From Certhia americana (Eukaryota; Chordata; Aves; Passeriformes; Certhiidae): a stretch of DNA of 64,000 nt. Below are positions 1 to 14,700 of this stretch, piece after piece. The stretch covers positions 27,181 through 91,180 of the forward strand of contig JAGMWU010000128.1 of the NCBI GenBank assembly GCA_018697195.1, given 5' to 3'. Position 1 is the first letter of the stretch, and the number at the start of each line of letters is the position of its first letter. Below the pieces are notes generated by a model. That model saw only the letters and a list, made by a program, of their open reading frames with translations, was not told the DNA's origin and did not search any database. The translations under genes and the position numbers were made by a program.

Positions 1-3000
1 GAAAGTGTTATACACAAAGTTCCTCCTTTTCTTATCTCTTGGCTTTTGAGTTTCTAGTTCTCTTCAGGGTCTATAATCAGAGATTTGAGTTTATTTATAA
101 CCAATAAAAGGCCTCCTCCATGATATCTATGCTACAGCACTTCTTCTATGACTCTTTTCCTTCCATTCACAAACCTAAACCACTTCCATGGACAGAAAAG
201 GTGAAGCAAGGTAAAGCCTTACCAAGGGAAGTAGCTCTCCCATTATTCTCATCCAAGAAAGTGGCACAAAGGGAAAAAGATGAGAAGGGATGGCTCACAT
301 CCCTGGGTCATGGCAGAGAGCTAGAAAAGGCTCATCTCCAGGAGGACAGAGTGCCAGCACTTCTTTTTTTAACTTAGCCAGCAGCTGCAGAATTTAAGCT
401 TTATTAAAAGCCTATTTTGCCCTTGCTGCTGCAAAGGAAACCAACTCCCTCCTCTCCCCTCCCAAATAAAAGGCCAAAGTCTGCAAACAGACATCCTGTA
501 ATGTCACCTCAGAAAGAGGTGGCAACCTGACTCAACGGAACATGCATAGAGCAGTTTTACTTCAGGTTACAGCAAATAAAATACATTGCTCCCACTGCTG
601 ATCCTTGCTTTGAGGCTTTATTATGAGCAATCCAACAAACCTCCAATATTCTCTGATTACAAGCGCAACAAAGAAGAGGCAGGGAAAACAGGTGGGCTGG
701 ATTTTGATGCTGTAGGCATTGTTCATTTTACAGCCCCCCACTTGGTTTGCAGCACTGCTGCATGCAGGAGCCCTCTCTGCTACAGACACATGCCACGTGA
801 CAGGTCAAAAAGACACCATTTGAACAGACTTCCTATGACATATTTTAATATAACACAAAGAAGAGATTGCTTTATTTGTCAGGTCAGAACAACAAGAGAC
901 AGAGAGCACTGAACTAGATACCACTTACTAAATATTATTCTCCAATGGCTATTCTAAGCCTACCTCAATTTATAGATTAATCTGCTGGATCGGTAATTTA
1001 GGCTATTCGATAATTAGCATTAAGAAGCATACATTTCTGGGAAGGCTGAAAATGTGCTTGTGATTTACAAAATTACTGCAGGGTCTCTAGTGGATTATTT
1101 GTCAGAGGCAGGTGTTCAGCATTAGCCACATGCTTCCTTCTTTCCCCACATCCAGGTTTAGTATCAGCAATGAAATACCAACTGTGCTTGCAGCATTTAC
1201 TCTAAAACTGAAAAGCAAATGTGAGTCTTGTCCCTCTTCCCATTTCTAGCCTGCTGCCACACAATATTAAGGCTGATGTATATCAACCAACTGGGGTGTG
1301 GGGGGAAATGGGACTGGAAAGCATCCAAGTAATCTGTGCCCTCCCCACACCCTGGGGAGAGCACCCAAAGCCTGGCAAGACAAGGAACATTCCTCCTCTG
1401 CATCCGTGCTTGTGGAGGAGGATGGTGCCAGCTGAACAAAATAGATTTGAAGAGGGAAAGAGCCAGTCTGCTTCTGTTTGCAGTTAGGCCCTCCTTTTGC
1501 CCAGCCCTTTCCAACTCTGACCCCAAGCTGCTGCTATCTTTCAGGCTTTGCACTGGGATTTCCTCTGGAGCCTGTCAGCACAACTCTTTAAAATGGCAAT
1601 TGGAATCCTCATGAAACACCAGACTAAGCATCCTTCCTCAAACACTAAGTGCATGGGCTCCAAAACCTTCCTGGAGCCTGCAGTGTGTGCAAAGCAGGCA
1701 GTGAGCATTGCTTCAGCTGGCTCTCAGCATGGCCCCTTTCATAACACAAAAGGAAGCGCAAATCCCTCAGGGCTCAAATTTTTTCCAAACTGGGTAAACA
1801 CACGCAAACACACATTATTTGCATGCACAGCAACTGGGACAAAGGATCTGTGGCCAGGTAGGTGTCTAACTGGTGGTCCAGGCATGTGGTAACATGTGTG
1901 CAATCCTAGAAATCTTGAGCTAAAAGAGACTTATCTCTAAACTGACTCTGTGCTGCTTCCAAGTCTTGCTTGGGATTTAAAAAGCAGCCTTTGTTGTTCG
2001 GAGTATTACCATTTCAGAAAAAAACCCCACCCTTGCTCAGCCCCCCACCCCAAAGGTTTAGTTTGCAATCCAAAACATCAGTGCCTTAATAACATAAGGT
2101 CAAAGCCCTCCAGTCATTAGACAGATTATATTTAAGAACCCTATGTGCAGCTGATCAGAGGCTTATTCCTTAAAGGATTGAAATGGCAAGCCAGCACACC
2201 TCAGCAAGCAATCTTTTTTAATAGTCAATTAGCAGAGATGTGCTCTTCTGAACTAAAGATCACTGCAGACAAAAAAAAAAGAAATGCACCACCATCAGCT
2301 TTCCTCCACTTCTGCTATTAAATCAAGCCAGCTGATCTGCTCTTTTTTTAGCTGGTAAGGCAGGGATGTAGTTAGAAGCCACACAGCAGTTTTATTCCAA
2401 TCAGGATGGTAACATTCTTGACAAAACCCAATTTTTTTAGACTAGAGGGGGGCTGGATAGATTGAGAAGTCAATAGCAAAACTACAACTTTTTCAATACA
2501 AAGTCTTGTCTCTGAGTATGTAACCAAAAGTAAATTAGGGCAAGATACAACCCTCCAGCAGGGTCTCCCCTTGCAGCTCTAGATAACTAAACGTGCAGTG
2601 CCATACATCTGGGAGGAGGAAGAGCTAACTAAATGCAGATTTGCATGGTGTTGATATATTAGTACCCGCCAAACACAGCAAGGACAGGCCACCTACATCC
2701 AGCCACATGTTGGCAAGAAGCAGTGCTGCAAACCAGAGCACACACCCAAGTTTCACAGGCACACTGACATCAGTGTAACCAAGAGCACATGGGAGCTCTT
2801 CCCTAGAGCTGCCAACTCCAGCATTCAAAGGCCCAATCAGCCTCCACACCCCCTCTAACTGACGTCTGCTTGAAGCCAGGCATTGCAGAAAAGGAACGAA
2901 ATCAGAAGCAGTAATAATTTGCCTCTCCTAGTTTGCTACCCTAGCTTAAGCCAGCCAGAGTGGCCATCCTTTCCTTCCAGCCATTAGAGGCAGAAACTTT

Positions 3001-6000
3001 CTTTATCTTGCTCCAATGCTAAGGTTCTTACCTGATCGCTTTCCCTCAAGACTTCAGCTTTAGAAGGAAAATTTGCCAAGTACTTGCAGACTTGGCAGTT
3101 CATTCAAAGCTAGCATCACCCCCTTCCACAATCAGTCAAATGTGACACTGGGTGGCTCAATTTGCAACAAGAGGCTTGTGCTGGTTGGTTAAGAGTAGAG
3201 CAGAGCTGTTATCCAGAAACCAGCCCAGAGAGTCTGATGGAAAGATTTATGCCACCAAACCAAAGCTCTTCACTGAATCTCTTTTTTAAGAGTTTCAGCA
3301 GAAAGACTAAAGGGTTAAACTGCTCATGGACTCTGAATGACCATGTTGTGGCCACAGACCACAGTAAAAAGACCCACAGACCCTCTAAAATCCTCTGTGT
3401 TGGAGAAGGTGAAGTGCAATGTCATGCTGCAGAAAAACACAGTTATTAGTGCAACCTTCCAGGCAGCAGGGTATAAAATCTGTCCATACTGGCCCAGCAG
3501 CATCAACAGAACTATAGAATTTTCAGAAAACCACTCTTCTGACGCAACATGAAAAACTCAGAGACATAGCAGACAGCCAATATGGAAGAGTTAATGTGAA
3601 GGCACATCAAATTAGGGTTCCTCCTTGCTTGTGGGTTACCACAAACATCTCTGCAGGCTGACACCTAACCTGGGGACTCTAATTTACTCTCCTGCTTTAA
3701 AGAATAGGAAGAACACAAAGATGCCCAAAGCCTGATAGCCAGCCTGGTGACGATGTGAAGAGAGAAACTAAAGCTTACTTTCTGCTCTTATCATTGCCAT
3801 ACTGACTCTGTACAAAGGGAACCAAAGCAAAGCAAGACTGTCTGAATGCCCTGTCTCAGCAGCAGAGTTAAACAAGACCAATTCTGAATGGCAAAAGACT
3901 CTGAAGTTACCACTAGAGACGATCATTTTTCACAGTATATCCTTGCCTGAATGCAGCAACAGGAATGAATTCTGACAGAAGAAAAACTGACAACTTTTGC
4001 TATTTAAACACATGCCTAAAGGCACCACTTAGAAGCAGGAGTCTTAGATTATGAACAAAAACCCCCTTCAGTTTTGTTCTCCCTCACAGCAAAATCCTAC
4101 AGGAGCATCTCCCAGGTGGGGTGATGCTTACCTGAACAGACCCTGCTGTGCTCAACTCCACAGAGAACAGAGCAGATGGAAAGTCTGCATTGGTACAGTC
4201 CCAAGTAGCAACTTCAGAAGGCAAGTGTTTATTTTACCTCTTCCCTCTCCTTTGAGTTGAGGCTGCTTTCCCTGTTGGCTTCCTGACCTTGCACAATCGG
4301 TTGAGATGAAGGTGGAAAGCAGCAAGCACTTCTTTCTAGCTCAGGAGCATCAAAGTACTGCTGGGGTATGACCACAGGAGCAGAAAGGCCAAAGTTACAG
4401 GTGATGGTGGCTTGTAACAGGAAAAGTGACCTGGAGGTATTAGTTCTCAGTTAAAGCACCAGAAGGAGTGATGCTGCACTTCAGAAGAGAACAGACACAA
4501 CCTCTCAGTCCTTTGTGGGTGTGAGGCACACCCTGCAACTTGGGGAAGAAAAGAGCAGTACACAGAGATGAAGTCACACTGCAAACTCAGAGACAGAGCC
4601 ACTGTGGTTACTAGGGTCACCTCCTCTTCACCATGCACTTCTTTCCTTCGGATTGTACACTACCTGTATGTGCAGCTTGGCTGAGAAAGCCTGGCTGTGC
4701 TGTGGAAGTGTTGGAAATTCAGCTGCGTGTCTAATCCAGATCAGGGATTTTCCTTGCTGTGCCACAATTCCTTTGCTTTTTTAGCTTATCCGGTTATAAC
4801 AGCCTCAGGGCCCAAAGGCAAGATCAGACAAATAACAAAGGGCACTTTTAGCTGCAGGGTTTCCCTCAGGCCTTCACCCTGCATGGGGTGGCTGCACCCA
4901 AAGCCACATGGAAAATCCAAGCTGGTTTGGAGCACACCAGCAACAGGAGTCACAGATTCACTCAGCTTCCCCAAAGCAGCATTGTCCCTGGGCTGCTCAG
5001 CATCTCCACTATTCTCCAGACACACTGGCTTTGCCTCATGTCCTCCTCATCCACATCATGTGCCTCTGGTAATACAGAGGGTGTTGGGTCTGCTGTGCCC
5101 AGCTCTCATCCACATCCCCAAATCTAGAGATCATGAAGTCAGAGTTTTCTATGTCCAGTAAGCTACTAACAAAGCAAGCGCCCCGAGACACTGGGTAAGT
5201 CTGTTACACCACACACAACCGGCTCACCATCAAATCCTCTTCAAGCAACTTCATCACTTGTTTCAACCTGCTGACATAACGATGAATGGCTGGCAGGAGA
5301 ACGTTAAACATGGTTTCAGGCTGCTCCAGAGGTGGTTGTGTGGGAACAGCTCACACCCCTCTCCTGAGCACACGCTGGGGCGAGTGCAGTCTGTACACTA
5401 CTCATTCCTGAGGTCATGCAGCTACAGCAAGGGGAGCATCTTTGTTCCTGCTACATGTGTCTGCCTTAAAGGGGATATGAAAGCTGCTGGCTTTGTTTAA
5501 CACTGGGATCCATCCCTTTCAACCCCCTTCCCACATTTTTCAATACAGACAGCTGGAAGATCTTTTCCAAACTCTTTTCCTTGTTTCTTTCTTTGAGTTT
5601 AGGATAAGGTTAATTTAGTACTCCCTGATTTTGCCAAGTAATTTTCTGGATATCCCAAGGATGACTATTCATTGATTGAAGAGCTGGAGCATCACAAGGC
5701 TAATGAAGAGGGCCTTTACCCAAAAAATTTTTGATAGTCAGCCGAGAAAGCAAAAGCGAGAGACTACGGGAATCTCTCAGTGCATCTCATATTACAAACT
5801 CCCCTTTGTTGTTCATATTTAAAGTGTGCAAAGCCCCATATATTTAATTCCCTGTACGTTGCTTGGTCTCCCGCATTGCAAGCAAGGCTATGTCATGAGA
5901 ACTCCAGCACAGCACATCCTTACCCATCAATTTTGGGAAACAGGGCTGGGCTGTGGTGAGCACTAGACCAAGAGGAACATTGTTTTATTCCCTGTAGGAT

Positions 6001-6361
6001 CTCCACATGCTTCCCTACCCCCACACCATTTGGAGGAAGCAGCAGGGAAAAAAGAAGCATGTTAGACACTTCAGTCTTTGGTCTTTTTCATAACTGCAAA
6101 TACAAGTTTCTTATTAAAAGATAAAGAAAAACCCTTTCATCCTCTACGTCCTGACCTAATCTTTAAATACCCAGTGAAATATAAGTAATTGAGAGATGCC
6201 TTTAGCAGCTGTGGGCTCAGTCATCCCTTTCATGTACATAGGCAGAAGATGACTAGGACTAAGGGTTGCTTAAGTTAAAACTGACATAGTGTGATCGCTG
6301 TGCCTGGCAATGAATATTAAAAGCAATGACAAGATTTATCTAGCTGCACCATAGCTTTTAC

Positions 6362-6378
6362 TTTTTTTTTTTTTTTTT
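6362..6378. repeat. T17 homopolymer tract
   Basis: An uninterrupted run of 17 T inside the presumed CFDP1 intron 5. On the transcribed minus strand it is an A-run. It could be the relic tail of a retroposed sequence, but no parent element is recognisable beside it. Confidence 0.85.
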
Positions 6379-8581
6379 CTCCATTTAAATGCTCCATTCC
6401 TCAGTTCTTACTGCAAGGATCTGAGTCAGGAAAATACAGCTCAGGCTGACAACTTCCAGAAGTGCCTGCTAAAGCCCAGCTTGTAGTGTGCCAAACTTAA
6501 GACACTTAAAAGAGCTCAGCTTACAAAGCAACACAATTTCCTGAGAACAAACATGAATAAAAACACTCCTTGTCTGTCATGTGCTGTGCACACATTTGAA
6601 ATTTCAAAGAGGCACCCCTTGATTTTTTTTTTCTAAATGTTGGGCAACATTGCTAAATCCTTCTTCACCTTCACAACCAGTTCTGTTCTCTCAGAAGTGA
6701 CTGCAGAGAGGCAGTAACAAACTGGAGCTCTCCCACATGCTCTAGGGACCACGTTAGCTACAGTTTCTGCTCCCAGCAATGACAGATGTTTTCCTGAATG
6801 TGTAGAATTCTTTTTTTTTCCCTAAGAAAATGCTTTAAAAGCTGCTAAGTGGCTCTAACTGAATGAGGGGCGGTTAAACAAGGGCATAATACAGAAGAAG
6901 GAAGTTGCCAAAATTCTTTATCTCTTTAAATAGGAGAAAGCACCAGCACCTGCACAGACTTGCTCCAATGCCCAAATTGCTCTCACCACGAATATGTACC
7001 TTATTTCCAGCTTCAGCTTTCAGTCACTGCTTACAGCTGCTTCTTGGTGGGCTGGGTCAAAGAGCAACCTCCTTCAACTGAGAATTACATCCTTGTGCTG
7101 AAAACTATAGGCTAAGGTCAAGTCATGATTCCTCCTACCCCAAAAGCTGTACCTCAGCTCTTGTGTTAATCAGAGACACCATGTGATCCAAAAATTCATA
7201 CTGAATTTTGTAGTAGAGGTGGGAGCTGTTTCCAAGCAACGGGGCTAAAACCTTGTGCTGCCCAAGGTCACAGAGGATATCTCTGCTGAGGAGCACACTT
7301 CTGCAGCTGCTGTCGAACTCCACAGAGAACATACAAAGCCTCCTGGGGGATCCCCTCATATGTTAAACATGGGCCAGCTGGTTCCTCTGCAGCTGTAGAC
7401 AAATTTAAGCATAGCTCTCGCATGGGTGGACAGCCCCACCTATTCTGCAGCAAGGATGAAGGCAGCAACAGCACTGCTTGGGTGTCCATGGCAGAGATGT
7501 TCTCCAGCTCCCAGGGTTTCACCTCTCCACTGTTCTCACCCCACAGTGATGCACAAGCACTGCTGCCAGGCTGGTCCCACCCTGCCATCAAGCACTGCTC
7601 TGGACTCACCTCTTCAGGCTGCCTCACAATATCAATTTGATCATTACAACACCATGAGGGGCAGGGATTCAATTCTTGCTACCTCTCCCTCTCCCTGTCC
7701 TTCAAAGGAAAGAGACATTTGCTATCAGTCAGCTAGGAACGGTGTTTTCATCAGCAGATATTCTCCTTGAGCATCTTGTCATCACAATTTGTCCTCTTAA
7801 ATCCTTCTGAAGTTACAAGATACTTGCTGAAAGCTGATGGTCAAGAGCTCGCACAGCGAAATTGAGCTCAGCCTGGCCACTTTGTAAGTAGTTTTATTGT
7901 ACATGGAAAAAAGGTATGAAAGCCCTGCACAGGGCATAAACAAGCCAACTGTACATAATGGACATTGTTAGGTGTCTGAATAGGTCACTGACTCAAAGGA
8001 AAGTTCAGCTTCACAATGCAGGTCTTAAGCTCTGAATACAAGTAGAAAGCATCCCTGTGCACTCACACCTCATGTATTCAGCACAGCTGGATCTTTTTGT
8101 ATTTCTCACTGTCCATTTCCTCCTGAATTTCCCTAGTTTCCTTCCATTTGTATTATGAGCCTTTGTTCTTTCTCTGCCCTCTTCCTCCTTCTATTTTGAA
8201 GTGTACAGATGGAGTCTAAGGGTGGGGAAGCAAGTGGAGTTACAGCATACTAGAAAAACAACTTTCACAGCTTAGTAAAAATAGGATAAACCAACTCTAG
8301 CACTGTATGGAAGCAGTGACCCCTGTTGCAAGAGACAGAACCCTGCCAAACTGCAGCTACAAAGAATTTTGTACATTACGAAGTTAAAAATAGGGCCCTT
8401 CATGGAATTAATTTCATCCTAGCATTTGTTAGTTGTTCAACCCTTGCACATGAGGCTTTTCACTGGGACATTTACCATCCATCATGGTGGATGGTCATGT
8501 AGTAATAGGGCAAGAGAAAATGGCCCGAAGCTGAAAGGAAGGAGGTTTAGATTAGTTACTGTAGATTCTCCTGTCCCTTAC

Positions 8582-8797
8582 TAGGAAGAAATCCCTCACT
8601 GTGAGGGTGGAAAGGTATTGGCATAGCTTGCTTTGAGAAATTGTGGATGTCCTATCTCTGAAAGTGTTCAAGGCCAGGTTGTTTAGGGCTTGGAGGAACC
8701 TGGTCTAGTGCAAGGTGTCCCTGCACAAAGCAGGGGGGTGGAATGAGATGATCCTTTTAAGATCCCTTCCAACCCAAATCATTCTAGGATTCTAAGA
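8582..8797 (+). mobile_element. Truncated CR1 LINE, 3' end, plus orientation
   Basis: About 215 bp matching the 3' end of the avian CR1 retroposon. Visible landmarks in order are the GTGAGGGTGG block, GTTCAAGGCCAGGTTG, CCTGGTCTAGTG, GGTGTCCCTGC, the TTCCAACCCAAATCATTC block, and terminal copies of the ATTCTA-type octamer repeat that ends CR1. No reverse transcriptase frame is present, so this is a typical 5'-truncated, inactive copy. It lies antisense to CFDP1 within intron 5. Confidence 0.92.
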
Positions 8798-11700
8798 ATA
8801 TTCTTCTTCCCATCAACAGGTCTTGAAATATGACCACCATTTGTGCAGTACAGTTCAACTTTGAACACAGCTTAATTGAGACATCCTGAGCAACAGGTCT
8901 GAGTGCCCCTACAGTCTTTCAGCACAGGAGGAAGGTATTTGCACAGTGACAGCCTGTGTTTGGGTCTGACACCAATGAGCTTCTCTGGACTCAGACAAGT
9001 CACAGATTGCCCACTAACAAGATGAATTTTGTAAGAAGTGCTTGCTGTGAAGAACAAACACAGAAGCTGGGGCACTGATGTACAGCTGAGAAGCACAAGC
9101 TGAGAGAGGTTCTCACCTTTAAGGACAAAGCCAGGGAAGTGCTGGAAATACCCACAGAAGTTGTCTTGCTGTTACAAGCATCACTTTGTTTCAGGTTTCA
9201 AATTAGGAGTGCCCCCCACTGCGGTCCATAGGTCAACCCTGTGATCTCAGGGTTGTTCTGGGACCAACAGAGCATAGATTCATACATTTTCTACAAGTTT
9301 GCTACATCCTTTCCTTCCAAAAATTCAAAGACAATCTGCATGCATTAAAACCACCATCAGGACTTTTGCAGCACTTGAGACTACCAGAGCTGTCAGCTCT
9401 TTCAGTGATAATAATCACCTGTCAAAAATGAAGATCAGACTGGAGAAGAAATAAGGGTTAAAAGGAAAAGCATCAATAAGTACTTTGAGCTGGAGTCAAG
9501 GCAATCAAGAGACTGAATTCAGCTGCTTTGGTAAGTATCTTTTAATTCAACATGTTCCTCTCTAGTGGAGGAGCCTTAAGGTGACTCCAGAGTAGTTTTG
9601 TGCCTGTGGCTTTAAATTTGCTAATAAATAGTCTATGCACTCATGCACATGATGGACATGGGGGAGGGAGAAAAGAGAAAGATTTTAGATTACAACAAAA
9701 CCAGCATTTATCAATTACTTTAGCTGGTGTGAGAGGCAGATTCCACGCTCTTGGACTGAGGAAGAATATTTTCTGTTCCACTCCTGATGTGCTTGGCTGC
9801 CTTATGCCAAAAGCTGTTTTAAATCCATTAATGAGACTAGGCTGAAACTTCTTAATACACCAATGGAAAAAGGGCACTTGGGCATATTTCTGGGAAAAAC
9901 AGACATCCAAAATTCCCACCACTGTCACATGAAGCACTGCTCTCTGGCCAGCTCCCTCCTCAAAATCCACTCTCTCCATGAAATATCACTGCAAGTTGCC
10001 ACTGATTGCTTTATGGGGAACACAGGAACTTGAGATTCACTTTTCTCTTTGTAGTGGCATCTCAGCCACCAGCATTGCTGCTGCGTTTGCATCCAGGTTT
10101 ATACACACTGGCAAGATCACACTCAGACACATGGACCAAGTTTTGATTCCCATCTGCTCTGAGGTCATGAGTAGATCTGCTCCAGCTATTAAGGGTAATG
10201 GGAATGACAAGGAAGTCTTTTCCTTCCTATACTGCCCTGTGCCTGCTCTAAAGGGACCCACCCAGCACCACAACCATGCCCCCTCTCATCAAGAGAGGAT
10301 GAGCTGAAAGCCTTCAAACACAGGGGCCACTTGGGCTGTGCCTAGGACAGCAACTTTCTCCAGAGATCTGGAGAAGAGATGCAAAAAGCTTCTCACAGCA
10401 AAATGAGAATTATTCCAGCATATGAAAATGAAGTCCTCTTTTTCAGAGTATTAAGGTGCTAGTAGACTAGTTTTTTTTTTTTTTTTAAAAACTAAGTTAA
10501 AGGACACAGCAACAGTTAATAAAATGGGCAGCAGTATTTTTTGGCAGAACTAATTTAAGGCTAACCTCCTGTTCCATCAATAGTGGCAGCCTAAATGGGA
10601 AGGATCGCTGAGTCAGCTTTTGCTTTGGACTTCACAATGTGCTCTATGTTTTCCAGCAGGCTCTAATCTACTATGGAAAGCTGAAGTGGGGGGAAGAGGG
10701 CAAAAATAAGAGCTTTGAAGAAATGTGGAAAGAAATATATGGAATTCAAGTCTCTGTTTAATTAAAAAGCTGAAAAAAATGTATCATGGTGTCTCTAAAT
10801 GAGCTCTGACTGCAAGGACCACAGGCACCAGCAGCTGCATGTATGTGACTCCAGAGAGGCTGTGCTAGCACATGACCTATTTATTCTTGCAACTCTATGC
10901 AACAGCAGATGATAATCCTAATATCCTAATATTAATTTATCCTAATAGTAACCTAAATACATATATACACACAGAACAGCTTTCAAAACAGGAGAGTGCT
11001 CACTGCAAGTGAACCATAATCCAAAGGGCCTGGTATATCCAGGATCTTGCCTCAACCAATGCCCTAGAGCACACACCCAAGAGAAGAAAGTACAAAATGG
11101 TCCTTCCTTGGTGCATGTTTCTGCCTTGAGAAAACATGCTGATTTTGCAAAGATTAAGTTCTTTCACTCAGAATGAAGTTCCTTCACAATTTAAATCTAT
11201 CCGTGTCTTCCATGACACTGGTTCCAGCACTCAGCTGTTGCAGGGCTGTTTTAGCAGGAGATGCTGGCAGTCAGGCCAGTTTCAGCTAAGTGCACTGAAA
11301 TAGCTCAGCAAAAAGATCCAACGACCATGGATGTGAGAGGAATAGTGGGAACACAACAGCCAATGGCCAGATCATCTGACTGACACTACAGGAGCCTAAG
11401 ACTGAAAGAAGTGTCATGCAAAGGACCACGCTGTTAACAGTATCTTTTGCAAGTAGCCATGAAAAGCTTTTATATTTAAATAAAGGACTTGGCAGAGAAA
11501 AATCACTTCCTCTCATTTACTCTCTCCACACTGAGTGAAACTTCAGTTGAATTAAGAGACTGGGTTGCTATTCCCCTCCCTGTCTCCTGCAGCCTCTCGG
11601 CAGTGTTTGCTTTTTACATGAAGGTAGTTATCCTAAATTTGTATAAGCTTGCTTTTCCTTTACCAACTAATCATGCTGAGGTGCTCACACCCTATGGGGC

Positions 11701-14700
11701 AGTGTACACAATTGCCATACACACTAACTCAAAACAATGTACTCCCAGGATGTTCCCTGATGCATCAGGTGCTGAGATCCCTCCGGCACAGTACAGAAGG
11801 GGAGTTCCCTCCTGCACACAACTTGCCCTGTGCTAGGATGTTCTCTGCTACCCTCATCAACAGTTACCCCTTTATTTTGAAGGCTTCTTGTAGCAACAGC
11901 TACATTCCATATTGGAACAGCCTGCAAAAATTAAATAAAGAGCCACTACTAGTTATGCTGTAGACAACACTACAACCAGTTAATCTAAAAGCCAGAAAAT
12001 ATCCTACAGCCAGCTCCCCAACTTCACAGCAGCAGGGTAGGAAGTGGGACTGCAGTGCCCAAAGTGTCAGACCTCCACCACTCACTGCTGTGCAGCCAGC
12101 CTGGGTGCCTCAACAGGCAGTGCCCAGCAAATCCCACTTGGAGAGAGATGATTAGACCAGTCACAGGAAGGCACAAAGCCAGATCTGAAAGCAGCATAGC
12201 TCATCCTGCACAAAGCTATGCTTTTCTAGCAAGCCCTCTGAGAACTGGCAGGTACACTCTGTGTGGAGCCAGCTCAGGAGTCTGCAGGCTTCTTACAATT
12301 TATTCACAAGCTGTGATAACGAAGAGGCAACTGCACAGGCAGGAAACCCCACCATGTCTGACTGTGTATTAGCTCCACACATGGCTCAGAGTCCTAAAGG
12401 GAATCGAGAGATGAGAATACTTAAACATACTTTTTAAAGTTTCTCAGCTCTCTGCATGCCTTCTGGATGACTGTTCAACTTGATTAGCTGATGAAGAACC
12501 ACACAGCAGAAGTACTTGATGCTCTCTGAACTGAGGCTCTGGAGATGACGACGACCCACCACATCCAACTCCCCAAGCTTCGAGCATTTCCAAGGAACAG
12601 GGTCTTCACCTCTTCCTCCACAGCAATCAATCCACAGGCGCCTAGGTTTCTGGGCAGCTGCTCTCTTTTTAGTTACATCACAAATCAAAGTAAATAAAAA
12701 AACTGTCAGGGGCCTCTTCCAAAGACTCAGCCTGAATCTCTTCCATTTCCAGCCCCACAGCCTGTGGACCCAAGAGGACTCCGTCCGTTATTTCTTCATC
12801 TGAAGCATGTTACCACTTTGCAAAGCTCTTCCTTTTATTTTACACACCACCGAATACCCCATGGCATTCAACATAATCTCTGAGCTAATGCTTCAAGGCT
12901 CCCAGATTGTCACAGCCACAGTCCTGTTACAGTGGTATCAATATTTAAAACCAAGAGGCCTCCTCCTCCAACACAATCTGCATTTCCAGGTTTATCACAA
13001 ACGGTAAAAAATTCATGTGTGTACATTTGGCTCAAGGTGCACACATGAAAGCAGATTCACTCGTGCATCAGCCAGCCAGCTGACATCTATCCTGACATTT
13101 ATCTCCATGGATGAGGAAAGATGAATCACTCACAGCTATACAGCTGGGGAGTTTGCCCTTGGTCAAGCCAGTAAATGACATAAATCAGCCACTGTGCATC
13201 CTCAAATTCAGAGACAGGCACCTCAAGAGAGATGGAGAGGCAGAGGGGCAGCAGCAATCTCTTCCTCATGAAATAGGCATAAACACAACCACATCCTAAT
13301 GACACCTATATAAGACCTACAAAGGCAGGACTCAAGAAATTTGCAGTATTCTGTGAAGTTCTGGCTTATTTGTAACTGTTTCAAATGATTTGTTCAACGA
13401 TTAGTTGCCACTGTTAATAAAACTGAAAGAAAGGGAGGATTCTTCATTTATTTAAATTGACGAAGTCTAAATTCTTTACTAGAGAGGTCAGACAAAGGCA
13501 AGTGGTTTGGCACAGGGGTAGCTGGGGAGAAGAGTGCCATGCAGGAGCTGAGGCAGATGAACTCCTGGACATTTCTGGCCTTCAGCTCTAGCAGCCACAC
13601 AGAGACTGTAGCTGGCAGAAGTTTACTGAGGAGCCAGTTTGCAGGCCTGCCATGTTAGGCATGCATGGTTCAGAGAGGGTTTTTGAACTTTATCTTTTTT
13701 CTTTTTGTTTTATTGAAAACCTTTTTTCCTGCACAATCAGACTTTTCACCTAAACTCAGCAGTATTTAGCCCAGCAGTAAAAATGGCTACATGGGAACCA
13801 AGCACTACAAGAAAGGCAGAAGCTCAGGGCCAGCCTCAGATCTGGGAAATTGCATCGACCAGGCTTCCCAGGTAACCTCAGGCATGCCAGCCTGTGGGAA
13901 CCTTCACTTCTCTGTTTAACAGCAGGATGAATGCAGACAATAACCACAGCACAGTGATCAGGACCAAGCAAAGGGCATTTCAAGGGGCTACATTGAGAGG
14001 ACAGTTGGTCCTAAACATTTTCACCCACTCCAGTAAAGGATCTGGTACCTTCAGCACACATCACATACCCATGAATTCTGGCTCAAATTATCTAGAAAAT
14101 GGTGCTAATGCCTAGAGCCCCTCCTGCAAAGCACAGCTCCTGACAAAGAAAGGACACTGAGGGTTTGATTTTTTCATTGTTACTCAAAAGAAACAGCACT
14201 AAGAGACCAGGGTGGGCTCATAAAGGTGCTGTGTTCCAACACAGCTGTACATGCTGCACAAAACTGCTTCAGGCTGAGATATTTTTACTGGTTTAGTCTG
14301 GATGGCATTCAAAGCCACCTTTTTATTTCAAGAACAGATCTGACTCCAAATAATGTAGGGTGACACCTGCCACTGAGTCACATACTTGTTAAAGACTATT
14401 TCAGTAGCTTAGGATACAAATACCTGCTGACCTGGCTCAACATGAGATGGGCAGGTTGTAGAGCAGGAAGGTATCAAAGCTGACCAGAGGATCCCTGTGC
14501 CATGCAGAGACAGGAAAGCACTTCTTGTAACAGCAGTGCTGCTTGCTTCCCATCCAGCTTGCCTAGCACTAAAGGAAGGAGGCAGCAGGAAACTTTTTTC
14601 CAGGAGGCATTTGTTTGTTACAAAGGAAGTAGAAGATAGACAGCTCTGTAGTGTCCCTCTGCAGCTATGCCCAACAACCTCTTACTAATATTCACCAATA

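Noticed and set aside
8474..8495. Short inverted repeat ACCATCCA...TGGATGGT
   Set aside because: The 8-bp stem with a 6-base loop is too short to be a microRNA or a meaningful structure in 64 kb.
12434..12688. 84-codon minus-strand frame inside CFDP1 intron 5
   Set aside because: Considered as a possible missing CFDP1 exon, but it does not resemble the BCNT domain or any family I recognise, and a clear donor is absent.
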